From NCBI GenBank assembly GCA_028583405.1, contig CM053256.1:5837995-5901994 (forward strand): DNA of 64,000 bases. Reading direction: 5' to 3'. Positions 1 through 45,472 of this stretch are shown here, in pieces. How positions within the stretch are numbered: the first letter of the stretch is position 1; the number at the start of each line of letters is the position of its first letter. The notes beneath the pieces are model-generated. The model searched no databases. It was not told the DNA's origin and saw nothing but the letters and a program-made list of their open reading frames with translations. The position numbers were made by a program, and so were the translations under genes. This DNA comes from Pogonophryne albipinna. Taxonomy: Eukaryota; Chordata; Actinopteri; Perciformes; Artedidraconidae.

Positions 1-157
1 ATCTGCATCGCTCTTTTGCATTGTGTTATGTGTACAAACCTGACTCTATCATTTGGAAGGAGGGGTTAGAGAGGAGGATTTAGAGGGCTCTTGAGCTGTT
101 AATTCACAGTGTTGTGAAAACTCATCTGCCCTCCCCTGAGAAAGTTGAAGCGCCACA
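1..157 (-). other. sv2a: sv2a 3' untranslated region (partial)
   Basis: This is the sequence directly after the sv2a stop codon on the minus strand, running off the window edge. I see no AATAAA signal within it, so the polyadenylation site probably lies outside the window. Confidence 0.6.
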
Positions 158-30810
<30,653 letters not shown>

Positions 30811-30987
30811 CTTGGAAGTGGAGGAGGTGGTCAGTTGCTGCTAGGAATGGGAGCTATCAGGAGCAACCGAGGCACATGAGGGTGCGATGTGGATTTCTGT
30901 TTCTGGTGAATTCAGCACCGAGGACAGCTCCCTGCTCCGGCTCTGCTGCTGGGGGACTCTGGCCAGCCTGCGGGTGGATAATAAATC
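30811..30987 (-). other. sv2a: sv2a 5' UTR in the start-codon exon, with splice acceptor
   Basis: Read on the minus strand, a strong polypyrimidine tract and acceptor (TTTTTCTTCGCTTCTCCACAG) end at 30988, so the exon probably starts at 30987. An alternative acceptor CACCCGCAG lies 16 bp further on (exon start about 30971). The sequence between acceptor and ATG contains stops and no upstream in-frame start. Confidence 0.65.
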
Positions 30988-33900
30988 CTGTGGAGAAGCG
31001 AAGAAAAATGGTCTGTGTTAGTGTGATCGATTGGCAGTGTAGTGCATGTGAGGGAGACACATCCATTGTTAGCACCTTTTTCAACAATGTAGATCAGAGG
31101 ACATTTACACTGAAGGACCATTGGCATTTACATTATCTGTCTCAGCACTAATGGCGGGACAAAAAGACATGACAGCTTTAAGGTGCTGACATGAATCTTG
31201 GAGCTCAGTGACCTATATTGACTGAACAGCAGTTATCTCATGGCTCTCTCCTCAGCGCAGCACTAATCACTCGGTGGCATTTACATCATGGCACACCGCA
31301 GAGCCAACATATAATGGATCCATGCTGTGACACAGACATCTGTGAATAACAAGCATGGCTGCAATACTGCATGGTGCAATAAAGGTCAATGGAAAGTACT
31401 ACTGCTGTTAGGCTGAATGTCCTGCTGAGTACACTCCAGTTTATCGGTCTAGGTCCAATACTGGATTAATCCACTGGATAGGATTTCAGTGGCGGTAAAC
31501 TAAAAGTGCTGTCTATGACAACGTTTTAATACAAAGAAGCAGCAGTATTGCATCACTGAGGAATGCCATGATTCTTTCTTTATTAGGGGTAGAATATGTT
31601 CCACAGCTTAAGCATGAGATGTTTTAAGCTAGGTTAGCTAGCTTACAGTAATTGTTAAAGAGAGATAAAAAGAAGGAATTGGATTGGTGTCTGAAGTATC
31701 AGATACAAAACAAAATGGCAAAGCGACCCCTCTTGTGAGTTGAATCTGTGAATTGAGACTAATGTTAAAACCAACATGTATTGCTGTGAAGTGTGAAGTA
31801 ATGTTTTTGCAAAAATGCAAATGCACTAATTAATGCAGTGTGAAACAGATCAAAGCGATTAAACGTTGTTTCGGTGTTGACAGGAAATGTCCTTGCACTA
31901 ATCAAAAAAATATAGAACATCATTTTGTCTCATAATATTCTTCTTGGTCAATTATTCACAAACATGGATTTATATTCCGTTCTTCCACTTGTTCATCACC
32001 CTCCCCCCTCCTGCTCTCTCACACATCCCCCTCCATCACTACTTCCATTTTCCTGCCTCCATTATCTTTGTCCTCTTTAAGTTGAGAAGAGAAAAACAAA
32101 GAACAGCCATTGTGAATCTATCAGCACCACCCTGATCTTTTCCGTGACACTTCTGCCGCTGTAATGCTAACCTAGTTTTCCCAACTGAACAAGAATACAA
32201 AAGAAGGGCTAAACAAACATCAGTAGTATGTGTTTTTCATGAACTGTAGTTTAAATATACTCAGAACCTCTTGGTTAATAAATCAGCCTAAATTGGCAGC
32301 TGGGTAGCATAAAAATAATAGTACTTTTTGAGAATTGCTACAGTAAGCAAAACATATTACAATGTGATAGTATAGCCTATTGATATTTCCTTACACCTCT
32401 AATAACATGTACTTTACAGATAAAATGCCCAAATCCACATAATATACTGTATTTCAACCCCAAGTATAAACAATGTCTTAGTGTGTTAGCAGCTTTATCA
32501 AAAGAAGGGCAAAGCTCAGCCAGACATATATTTTGACCAGAGTGATGATGTCATTTGAGCAGTTTTGTATGTGTGTAGTAGACCTGTAAGTGATCAGTCT
32601 TGCATGGCCTGCAGAGGAGGCCAGAAACATTGGCCTTTGCTTCTGAGCTGTGAGCACAGCTGTTGTGTTCAATGATGCTTGTTGACATGTAAACAAATAT
32701 CAAGCAAGAGTAGCCATCCACTATGTTTTGGATTCAATTAAACACTGAATATTGAGGTGAGGAAACTAGCTTTACTTTAAACGTTTGGAGATAGTTGATG
32801 ACTGGCCATTACAAATATTTGGGGGGGACATTTTGCATGATTTAAAAGTTTGTTACAAACACTTTGATGAACTACAATAAAAATGAATAGGAAAACAAGA
32901 CTTATAGCCTCATCAAGGAACCAATCATAACTTCCTGTATACCTTGGTCTACTGAAGCGCTATCATCTGCATGTGCAATGTCTCTAAGATGAGGGATTGT
33001 TTTTCAGCGTGTCTCCCACACAACACATCTCCAGCATGTCTGTGCTGAGACTCAGCAGAGATGATGTGCACCCAGGGAGCGAGTCTTTGGGTTCGGCTGC
33101 AGCTGTAGCAAACACTGAAGTCATTCTTATCTTCCCACAGTCTCTTTAAGAGAGCATCAGCAGCAGCTCAGCATGGGGGGGGGGAGATGATGTTCAGCCT
33201 GAGAGAGCTGGCAGCACGCAACAACACAAACACTGGCTCAATGTGTAACAGCACCGCCGAACACTGTCGGCTAAAGTGCCACATTTGTTACCTAATACTT
33301 AATTAATGTCCCGTCATACCCCCATTTACACTGAAAGTGAATGAAAAAAAAATGAATTGCTTGTCTGTAATTTTGCAACAATGCTCAATTACTTTTCCTT
33401 CCCGTGAGTCATCACTATTTCTCCGTACCCGATTATCGAAAAAACCCAGAAGCACCCATAATTAGCCATACACTATCAAGTAGCAGACAATGCTGTAGGT
33501 GGCAGATATTACACTAAACCTGTAATTAAAAAATATTTTAAAGTAAAATGGATGACAATGCAGAGTTTAAAGTATTCATACTCTCCCTTAATCCACTGCA
33601 TTATAACAATTGTGAAGAAGGTGTTGCAGGAGCAATAGAGACTAACATCAGTTTTTCTGAGTCGATCAATTACATTTTGGCAAACATCATGCCCCCATGG
33701 CTTTGTATTTATTGCTGTCTGGATGTACAGGAAGTGATCAGGACACTCAGTCAGTGTCAATACATCAATGAGCCATGTAATTATGATCTGGTACAATGGA
33801 AAGGCGGTGTTACATTACAATGTTAATTGCCGAGTGCCAATTAATGACAACATCATTATCGACGTTCCTGTTCATTGAGATCTATCAAACTATTTGAATA

Positions 33901-36900
33901 ACTGTATTTCTGTATGATAATTAAGTTATGGCAAAAAACCAGCAGCAGATGTTTTCCAGAAAAGTCTGAGGAGGGGAGCAGGCAGGAGGGAGGAAACCTT
34001 TGAAAGCTTCCCGTGTAGCCTCGGGGGGGTCGAACAGACTACTGCCAAGCCAACGTCACACAGCCCGGAGGTCTGCTGGGACCACTGAGTTTCTGAGAAC
34101 ACACTCGCTGAAAGCAACTGAAACTGGGGAAGGAGGGAGGAAGTTTACTGTAGATTCCCCACCACTCAAATTGTAAGGATGTGGACAGAATAATACAATA
34201 AATACACAGATTACAAATCTACTTTTGTATGTCTTTGAACAGTATTTAACCAGATGTCAAACATTGATTACAGGCAGGCAAGATGGTGGCAAAGGTAAAG
34301 TGGATTTATTCATCTCCTATCATGCCCACATTTCCTGGAGCATAGCATATTTGATATGAATTAAATCTGCTATAAAAACGAGACCAGATTTTTCTATGAA
34401 TGTCAGTTTTTAAGCAACGACAGAGGCCAAAATGTGGCCTGCAGACAAGGTAAGGCTGGTTTATAGCTGAGCAGCACATTATGTCCCCACAGGCATAAGA
34501 TAAGAATCAGTACACCACACATCACCACCACAGCAGCACCATGTTGGATTGATGTTGATTTTATTACTTCAGGCGGGCAGATAGTTTAAAGGTTGCTGAA
34601 CTGCATCATTGGGGGTCAAAACAGAAACACTTCGGGCTGAACTACAGGAACCAGCCAGGGCTGAATCAATGAACACGGTGAGCATCAGTTACTGGAGTAT
34701 CAGTGGCAGTGACTTTGGCTCAGGTCTTGTTCAATTCCTCACTTAATAACTCTGTTCTATCCAAATGCATAAAAACAATTTGTCAGTGAATGATGTATAT
34801 GGATTCACAGCCTCAGAAATGTTAGTTCCAGGTTGAGCTCCAATATCATCACACAATGTAATCACCACATGTCCATTATCATCATCTGTTTATCCTTCAA
34901 TCTGTGGTCGAAAAAAACTGCAGCATTGTCTTTCTTTTTTTTACAGTTTCTCACTCGGACAGGCAGCATCACATCATCAGCAAATGTTGTGAAAAACATT
35001 TGGTGCTTTGTCACCAGGCTGGATGGCAACCCATCATTTGCTCATTTTTGTTTTCACTTGCATGTTTGTGATACTGTAACTGAGTAAACAATTCATGATG
35101 TCCAAGCCAGGAAAATCAACCATGTGGCATTTGTAATGGCGTCTGATGAATTGTTTTGATTTAGTATAAGATTTGACTCACATGTCCAGCTGCTGTTAAG
35201 TCAGTGTTTGGTCAGTCAGTCCCCAAACAAATGTAAAAAAGCTATGCATGTTGCAACAAAGATGTGCAGATTTAGACATGTGAATTTAATTTGGGCATGT
35301 GCTTCTCAAAGATATATTTAGGACTGCAACAAGTTATTATTATAATATTTAAATGGACGGAATAATTGTGTTGTCTGCAACATATCAGGAAAATACGGGA
35401 AATTCATGTTGTTATTTCCTCAAACCAACAGAACAACATTTCAATATCCAAAGATAATGAGTTTACCATCATGCATGACAAAAAAGACACACATATTCAC
35501 AATGTAATGCAAGTGAAAAATACACCTTCATTCAAAACAGTGAATTTGTTAGTTGTTTTCTCCACTTAAAGGTGGGGTAGGTAAGTTTGAGAAACCGGCT
35601 CGAGATACACTTTTTGTTATATTCCATGGAATGCTCTTAACATCCCGATAGCCATGAATATCTAAGTGCTTTGACCAAAAATCCCAAAAAAAAATCATCT
35701 GTGGAAGCCTTAGTACTGTAAAAAGCACGACCAATCATCTGAGCCGGTAACATCTGAGTAACTGGATGGCCTACCTGCCTGTCAGCCTTCCATCTGTGCA
35801 CAAACTTATCTCGTGCCCTCATTGGTCATGTGCGCGTTCGTGTGTGTTGGAGGAGGGGCTCTGTAAGGAAGTGGCAGATTTGTTCCGGCTGTGTATTTTC
35901 TAATTCTAGCGAACTCGAGCTGGTTTCTCCATTCTTACCTACCCTACCTTTAAAGAGTTAAACCATGACTCCTCTCTAATCTACATCTTGGAAGCAATTT
36001 GGAGAGTGATTGCTCCATTATGAATATATTAAAGGCTTTGAAAGTCATGACGGCTGTGCTAATTCACTCCTCTCCACCCTGCAGCAGAACATTGGATTTC
36101 AAGGCAACTGTCAAGAAAGCAGCAAGTGATAAACTCAAAGTCCCCGCCTTAAACCACCATCCCTTCAGTAAATGTAAAAGCAACATCACCAGCAGATTAT
36201 ATTTCACTATGTCATGTTGACTAATGTCAGCAGACTGTGGTTCAGTAAAGCTGCAGTGCAAACGGATGAATTAAACATAAGGTCTGTGGTGGAAAAGAAG
36301 AAATGACCTTGTTGCAGTTTTCATAAATACATTGAAAGGAAGGGCGGCCCGTGTTATGTTTCAAATGTTCAAATCTTTATGCAGGCTGCACAGAGAGCTG
36401 GCTACACACTGAAAATACTATTCAGCGAAAGATTAATAATGTTGGATGACAGCAGCAGCCAGGGAGTACTGTATAATCAATGAGTTTGCTTTGTATCTTT
36501 ATCAAGTTTGACATTTACCCAGCCTGCACCACTCCCATAAAAGACACATAATGTTAATGGCCAGAGGAGGGTTGTACAGCCATGTAAATATTGCTTTTAA
36601 ATGGAGAATAAGGAGGCCAAGATAACTGTGTGTGTTGTGCTGATAACATGATGTTAGATGCATATTCATTCCTAGAAATAATGGTCTGTTTGTGTGCAAT
36701 AATATTCTTTATGATAAAAAAGATTATATGTAAACCATTATGACTCCCAAAGCTGCTTATTTTCATGTTAACCGGCCATTTATATTATTTTCTCTGTGCA
36801 CTAACACCTTGGGAAAGAAATGAATAAAAAGGTAAAAATGGTGATGGGAATTTCTCGCATGCTCAGGCCGAATCAATGAGGGATGTTGCTGTTGCTTTAT

Positions 36901-39855
36901 TTAACAGGTCTGAATGATTTCGTTTTCATTTGCTCGGGAAGTCTCTGTGATTATTACTATTATTATGTAACCCTTCTGTAGTAGCTACCTACTGGGGCTC
37001 ATTCCATACACTTTAAGCACAGTCTAAAAGAGGTCACACAAATTGAGAGAAAGCCACTGTTGGTTTCATAAAGGAGACGAATCCTTAACGATAAAGGATT
37101 GGAGTCATTTTAACTCTAAAATACACATGTGGTTTCTTGTCCTTTCGTCGCTAAGCTACAATATAACCTGCTGTATTCGTTTGGTGCATTGTTGACAATA
37201 TATCTGTATTATTTTTACTTTGGACACTGGAGTCCTCTGTCTACACTAATGTCTGATTCAATCAATTTTCTATTTATCTCTGAGGGGTCAGATGATTGCA
37301 TGATCCTCCTTCGTCACCATGGTCACGACCTTTGTACAAGGAGACTCTCGAGGCAGTGAGGGCGCCCATCACCATCCGGTTAGCCTTTTACAAGCTGGAG
37401 ATAACGAGAAAAAAGAGCGGGAGTTGATGGTCTCTTTGCCTATGAATAACAAATACCTGCTTATGTAGCGTTGCCATGCTGGCTGCTTTCTTACTGCAGT
37501 AAAAATATAACCACACAATTTAAATATACAAATTGTATGTATTTGTATGCAACTGGCCCAAACTGAAGGCTTTATTGTGTTTGGAGTAAAGAGAAAGTTG
37601 ATAAGCTTGCAATAAAAAGACTTGCAGTGAAACAAAGCACTTTTCCAAACTACTCTGGCATCTGTAATGAAGTGTAAATTGATAATAAATTAACGGTCGC
37701 AGGGAGGGACCGAGGGAAAACCCGTGCTGTCATTTGCCGCTGATGAAAGACTTAATTATGTAATCCCATTTTATTTTTAGTGAGCAAGAGAATATGCCAG
37801 AGGGACCACACACACACACACACACCTTGATGTTTAAGGGAAAACTAAAATATGACTGTTGCATTTATAATCTGACCAAAAACAAGAGTAAATGATTAAT
37901 ATTGTTGCTCTTTGTCTGCTAGATGTATTAGTAGGTAAATGAAGGATAAAAGATGAATAATTCTGCTTTGTTCCTGGATTAGTAAGGTGATAATATGTCC
38001 AGCTATGTGGCCAGATAAATAAATGCATGCAGGTTTAATATACCCTCTCTGCATCCTGTAGTGATGTAAACGATTAGTAGTAGAAGTTAATGCTTTAAAA
38101 TATAAGAAATTGTCACACAAAAAAAAATGTACCCAAGTGTGTGCTTTGTTATGTGCCATTATCTCAAAAAAGGGTTTGACATTTTGATAATCTCCGATTG
38201 ATACTTGTGCTGCAATCTCAAACTGAAGCACTTAGTAGAATATTGGTATATATTTGTAATGGTGAACTGACCCTATCAAAAACAGCACTTGGAGGTGTTT
38301 TCTGCCATTTAATCTGGCATTCTATTTAATGATGTTAAGGCAACAGAGAGCGGAGAGTTGTGAGAGCGAGTAATGTTACAGTGAGTCTCGGTGTGGATGT
38401 TTGATCTGTAAACTTTATTGATGTACAACATGCTCTTAGTCTGCAGTAGAGTAGCACATTGGGAATATTATATTATCTATATGAATAGTCGCCCCACATC
38501 TCAACTATTTACGTCCAGAGGAGCACTAAAGATCTGCAGCTGCCACTGGAGGAGTGATAACCTCATTAGTCCGACTCTGACAAGGCAGCTCTTTCAACAC
38601 CAGCGCATAACAGCCATTCATAACTCTCGCTGAAAGCCCTGAGCATTTAACACTCACTCTTTACTGCACTGTTAAAACCCAAACGCTAAAAGCATCTGCT
38701 AAACTGCCGGAAATGATTTCCCCCTTTCACATCAGGCCGTGGTTCTCAATTATAGGAGCGGGACACTTTATTTAGTGGAAATGCAAGACTCGTTTAGCAG
38801 CAGACAGCTTTTGGCCGGGCAAAAGACAATCGTTTAGAGAAGATGGATGAGGAGGAAGAAACCAGTGAACGGTTCATAGAGCATCGCAGCCATCGCCCTT
38901 ATACCCCACACCACTTTAAAAGGCTCTCTGAATAAACTAGCTTTGAGGAAAATCTCATCACACTCAAAGCACCATTTATTTTCTTGACATCGGTTCACGG
39001 TTGCTATCTTTTCTCTGATGGATTTTTCTTCCTGATAGCAAATCAAATGTAAAAGGGAGCAGATTAATCATGAGGCGGATCTTTATCACTGAAGTTGACT
39101 GTTATGTCCACATTGTGGTGTTGTCTCATCATCTGTTTGTAGATTAGTCTAACACCACTACTCATGTCCGCATCACTGCTGAGACTTTGATCTTGTCCAC
39201 CTGCTGCACACTTTAGTTTGACCTCATTACGACTGGTGGGGACAAACTCAAACTATCACAAGCCCAGGTGTTCTTTTAGCATCTAAAAAAAGAAATAAGC
39301 TTTTATTTTATTGTGCAGGACAATAACGTGACATTCTACAGCTTTAAAATGTTTGGTTTGCACAGAATTAATGACACATTTTTTGAGAATACAGTGTTCA
39401 CCATTGTATCATTTGTAAATCATATCACAAGACAACAGAGTTCCATTCGTGCTTACCTCATCAATATGTCTGTAACACTTTCTATGCATCTAAAGTGCAT
39501 TATGAGGGCATGCAGATGCATCAATATGTACTTAACCTAACACATACAGTAAGAACTTATGATACTGCATGGACTCTGATACTGTAGCATGCCATGAGTC
39601 CCTCAATGTGAGGTGAGAATAGGTATTTATGATGTATTGTATGAAGTCCCATCAGTCAACCTCTGACGTATGAGTCAAGAGCATCATCAAGACACTTATA
39701 ATTCTTTATAAGTCACATCTTAAATGTGTTATGACAGTTTATGCATTTTGTGTGAATGCTCTCGCAATACCCTGTTCCATGGTCTTTGTAGAAAGTGTGA
39801 CTAATATTGTTTTATTAACATTACGATAAATGTCTACTCTGATGAGAAAGGTGAC
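30988..39855. other. Probable sv2a intron 1, part 1
   Basis: About 8.9 kb without recognisable coding sequence. It contains one TTAA MITE (35570-35949), a GGGGGGGGG run near 33175-33185 and ordinary unique-looking sequence. Interpretation as intron depends on the first exon being near 55 kb. Confidence 0.5.
35570..35949. mobile_element. TTAA-target MITE (GGTGGGGTAGGTAAG family)
   Basis: TTAA duplications flank it at 35566-35569 and 35950-35953. The left end AGGTGGGGTAGGTAAGTTTG continuing AGAAACCGGCTCGAG is matched in inverted orientation at the right end (CTCGAGCTGGTTTCTCC ... CTTACCTACCCTACCT), about 35 bp with a few differences. Non-coding, 380 bp, consistent with a piggyBac-mobilised MITE. 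Confidence 0.8.
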
Positions 39856-40435
39856 TGTCACGGTTGGGGAAACATAGGACCCAAATGCAGATTGAGGCGG
39901 AAGCAGGTTTCAAAAGGCGAGCTTTATTTTCAAAAGCTGAAAAAACAAGAATCCATGAACAGGTACGGGGTAAAACAAGAATCCATGAACAGGTACGAGG
40001 TAAAACAAGAATCCATGAAGAGGTACGAGGTAAAACAAGAATCCATGAAGAGGTACGAGGTAAAACAAGAATCCATGAAGAGGTACGAGGTAAAACAAGA
40101 ATCCATGAACAGGTACGAGGTAAAACAAGAATCCATGAACAGGTACGAAGTAGCATCCAAACAAAAGGTGACTGTGACCAACATGAAGGGAGACATGAAC
40201 GACAAATAATGAACCAACACCGAACACAGGAAGAGACAAGACTAAATACAGGGAGGGGTAATCACGAGACGAGAAACAGCCGGGCAGGGGAGGAGAAACA
40301 CAAGGGCAACAGGTGAACACAATCAGACAATCAGACACACCAGGGAAACTAACGACAGGGAGGAAGACAAGACACAGGGAGAACAGAATAGCAAAATGAA
40401 ACCATGACAAGACAGACCAAACTAAAACCGTGACA
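39856..40435 (-). mobile_element. Solo LTR, Gypsy-like, with internal minisatellite
   Basis: The ends are TGTCACGGTT and AACCGTGACA (5'-TG...CA-3'). Read on the minus strand, the 3' part has AATAAAGCTCGCC (poly(A) signal), then CTGCATTTGGGTCCTATG before the terminal CCGTGACA, the layout of the U3-R-U5 of many teleost Gypsy elements. No internal gag-pol is adjacent, so it is a solo LTR. I see no target-site duplication (GTGAC versus TAAAA). A 7 x 30-bp tandem array sits inside. Confidence 0.65.
39941..40150 (+). repeat. 30-bp minisatellite, 7 exact-length copies
   Basis: Seven consecutive 30-bp units beginning TAAAACAAGAATCCATGAAS and ending AGGTACGAGG fill exactly 210 bp. Copies 1, 2, 6 and 7 have C and copies 3-5 have G at position 20. 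Because 30 is a multiple of three, frames stay open on both strands and give 10-residue protein repeats, which are not taken as genes. Confidence 0.95.
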
Positions 40436-43293
<2,858 letters not shown>

Positions 43294-43560
43294 AGTTTTG
43301 ACCCAGCCAAGGCCTATTGTGATATTTCACCCATTTACCAGCACTTTGTATTCTTCCTCAACCATCCTTCTCCTATCCACTGTTCTGGTCTGAGCTTCCA
43401 GGGAAGTCCTCCTGAAGCTGTGTTAAGGATCAATTATTCATGTCTTGTTTTCGGGACACAGGGCCGAGATGTTCGGGTCGACTCGGCCCTCAGCAGTGAC
43501 GAATGATCCGATAAAACCCAGCGAAACCGGAAACAGACGTAGGCAAGATCCTTACCTTAC
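43294..43560. other. Nothing recognised
   Basis: Unique-looking sequence between a microsatellite and a LINE tail. Confidence 0.5.
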
Positions 43561-43697
43561 CACTAGCACCTTTCTTACTGTCCTAATGTGCACAATGTAG
43601 TGACTGCTTTTTTGTCTTTTGTTTTCTTATTTATGAGATTCTATCTCAATGCTTTTATCTGGTTAAATAAAGGTTAAAAAAAAAAAAAAAAAAACTC
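43561..43697 (+). mobile_element. LINE 3'-end remnant with poly(A)
   Basis: The sequence ends GATTCTATCTCAATG ... CTGGTTAAATAAAGGTT followed by about 20 A (43676-43695), the same type of 3' terminus as the LINE at 8758-9690. No RT remains. Confidence 0.6.
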
Positions 43698-44315
43698 ACA
43701 GCAGCCTCGGCCTGGCTCATATGCACCACAGAGTGACATCAGAGTCACACAGGAAGTGACAGCTCTGCTGCCCCATGTTCCTATACGGCTCCAGGCCCAT
43801 CCAGGGCGAGGAGATAACAGCAGCCTGAGAGGAGGGGGGGTGATGATGGGTTGTTAGGCTCTCTGGGTCATAGCTCCTCCCCGGATGCAGAGTCCCCTTT
43901 GGGAGGGTCTGCAGCCCAACATGAGTCACGTTATTGTTCCCCATTGCCCCCCTCTCACTGTGCACCGTCACCCTGGTGGCACCGAGGCGGTTAGCAAACA
44001 CTGTGACGTCAGCACTCTGCATCCATTTTGGTTTGCTCGTTGCAAAATGGACTAAAGAGGAGTCAGACTGAGGGCCGCTCTAACCCTGCAGCACGGAGGA
44101 GAAACTGTACAAACAATACAGCTGAGGGAGGGAGTAACAGCACGTACTGTACACACAGCTCACATCAGTGCCATATCCAAAGTGCATTAGCATTCACTCC
44201 GTCTGCCTCCACAAGTTAATGGTGTTATGACCGGCAGCAGTCATCTCAAACTGTCTTACTTAAACTCATGGCTGTTGTTAAAAAAATACTGAGATGCTGA
44301 GAACGGACTAATCAC
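43698..44315. other. Nothing recognised
   Basis: GC-richer unique sequence; open frames have no recognisable features. Confidence 0.45.
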
Positions 44316-44475
44316 CAGTGGTGGAAGAAGTACTCTGATATTTAACTTGGAAATAAGTACTAACACCAGATGTGAAATAACTCTACTAAAAAGAGAAAGT
44401 CCTGATTTCAAAACCTCTTAAGTCAAAGTATAGGTATCATGCACTTAAATTACTTCTTTATGAGGTTTTTGGATT
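44316..44475 (+). mobile_element. hAT-type MITE fragment (CAGTGGTGGAAGAAGTACT)
   Basis: Begins CAGTGGTGGAAGAAGTACTC and continues with AAGTACTAACACCAGATGTG and AGAAAGTCCTGATTTC, a widespread teleost hAT-type short repeat. Only the left end is evident. Confidence 0.6.
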
Positions 44476-44689
44476 AATATTACTCAGGGCCGCCCCTCCC
44501 TACAGGCCAATCACGCAGGCTGCATGGGGCCCCGCCTTGCCGAGGGGGCCCCGCCCAGAGGGCCTCAGCTCTCCGCGTTTTCCGCGTAGTTCAGCCGCGA
44601 GGTTCCGCGGCTCCGCTCCATAGAAGCCCGTCTGTAACCCGACACCGTTGCAATTAATCGCCATCATCATCATTGCAGCAGGTGAAGAG

Positions 44690-44767
44690 ATGTCGGCAAA
44701 AAAGACTCCGGCGCAAACAAGAGGAAAAAAAAAACTAAACATGAAGAAACTAGAGCATCACTCGAAG
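44690..44767 (+). pseudogene. Putative first exon of hAT transposase
   Basis: The start MSAKKTPAQTRGKKK is Lys-rich, as in hAT transposases with a short N-terminal exon. A run of ten A (44725-44734) makes the downstream frame uncertain: the literal frame reads LNMKKLEHHSK, a one-base shift gives TKHEETRASLE. The donor and its join to 45473 are inferred. Confidence 0.35.
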
Positions 44768-44769
44768 GT

Positions 44770-45472
44770 GGGTTATTTCCAAACTTGCTAATGTTGTATT
44801 ATGAGTCAAATTTCAAACTTTTGCCATATTAAACACATCAGCTGCAATTCACGACATGAAGAAGGCAGTCTCTGCATAGCAGGCTAATGGAGATGCAGTT
44901 ATTTCCAGCATTCTTTATTTACCATTCATTCAAGTATGTGATGCCTTTTATCTGCTAATGTACAGGAGGAAGAGTGATACACTGTCTGTCTAGTTGGCTT
45001 ACATAACAGTTACAGTTTACAGCCTAAAAAACATGGAGCATTTTTCCCCTTTTATTTTATTTTTATGTCAATTTGCACATTTCATAGTGATGCTCAGCCC
45101 CTCCCCTTAATTCCTAACTGTCATCATGTCAACCACAACACAGATAAATACTGATAGAAATGTGTTTGTAGCTGTGTAGTTGTTGATACATTGCAACATT
45201 TGAATACAGATTTAAGAAATATCAGTTTTTGAGCATGTAATAAGCATGTTTTGTCTTGACTATATTAAAACGATATTATAATAATATAGTATTTACATTA
45301 TTGAATTGATTAGGATTATTATTATTAGTAGTAGAAGTAGTTTATTTGCATTAATTATATTTTAATCTTTTTGAGGCTAGTATTTTCACTATATTCATTC
45401 TGTAGTGCACTATTAAGATCAAAACATATCTTAAGTCTGCTTGAATGATGGATTTATTGTCTGCATTTCCAG
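44770..45472. other. Putative intron of the hAT element
   Basis: AT-rich, non-coding, between the short Lys-rich exon and the main transposase exon. Confidence 0.35.

Noticed and set aside
39941..40150. CRISPR-like array of 30-bp repeats
   Set aside because: Units are directly adjacent with no spacers, and the host is a vertebrate.
39821..40410. Protein frames with 10-residue repeats on both strands
   Set aside because: They come from the 30-bp minisatellite within a solo LTR; open frames on both strands at once indicate a repeat whose unit is a multiple of three.
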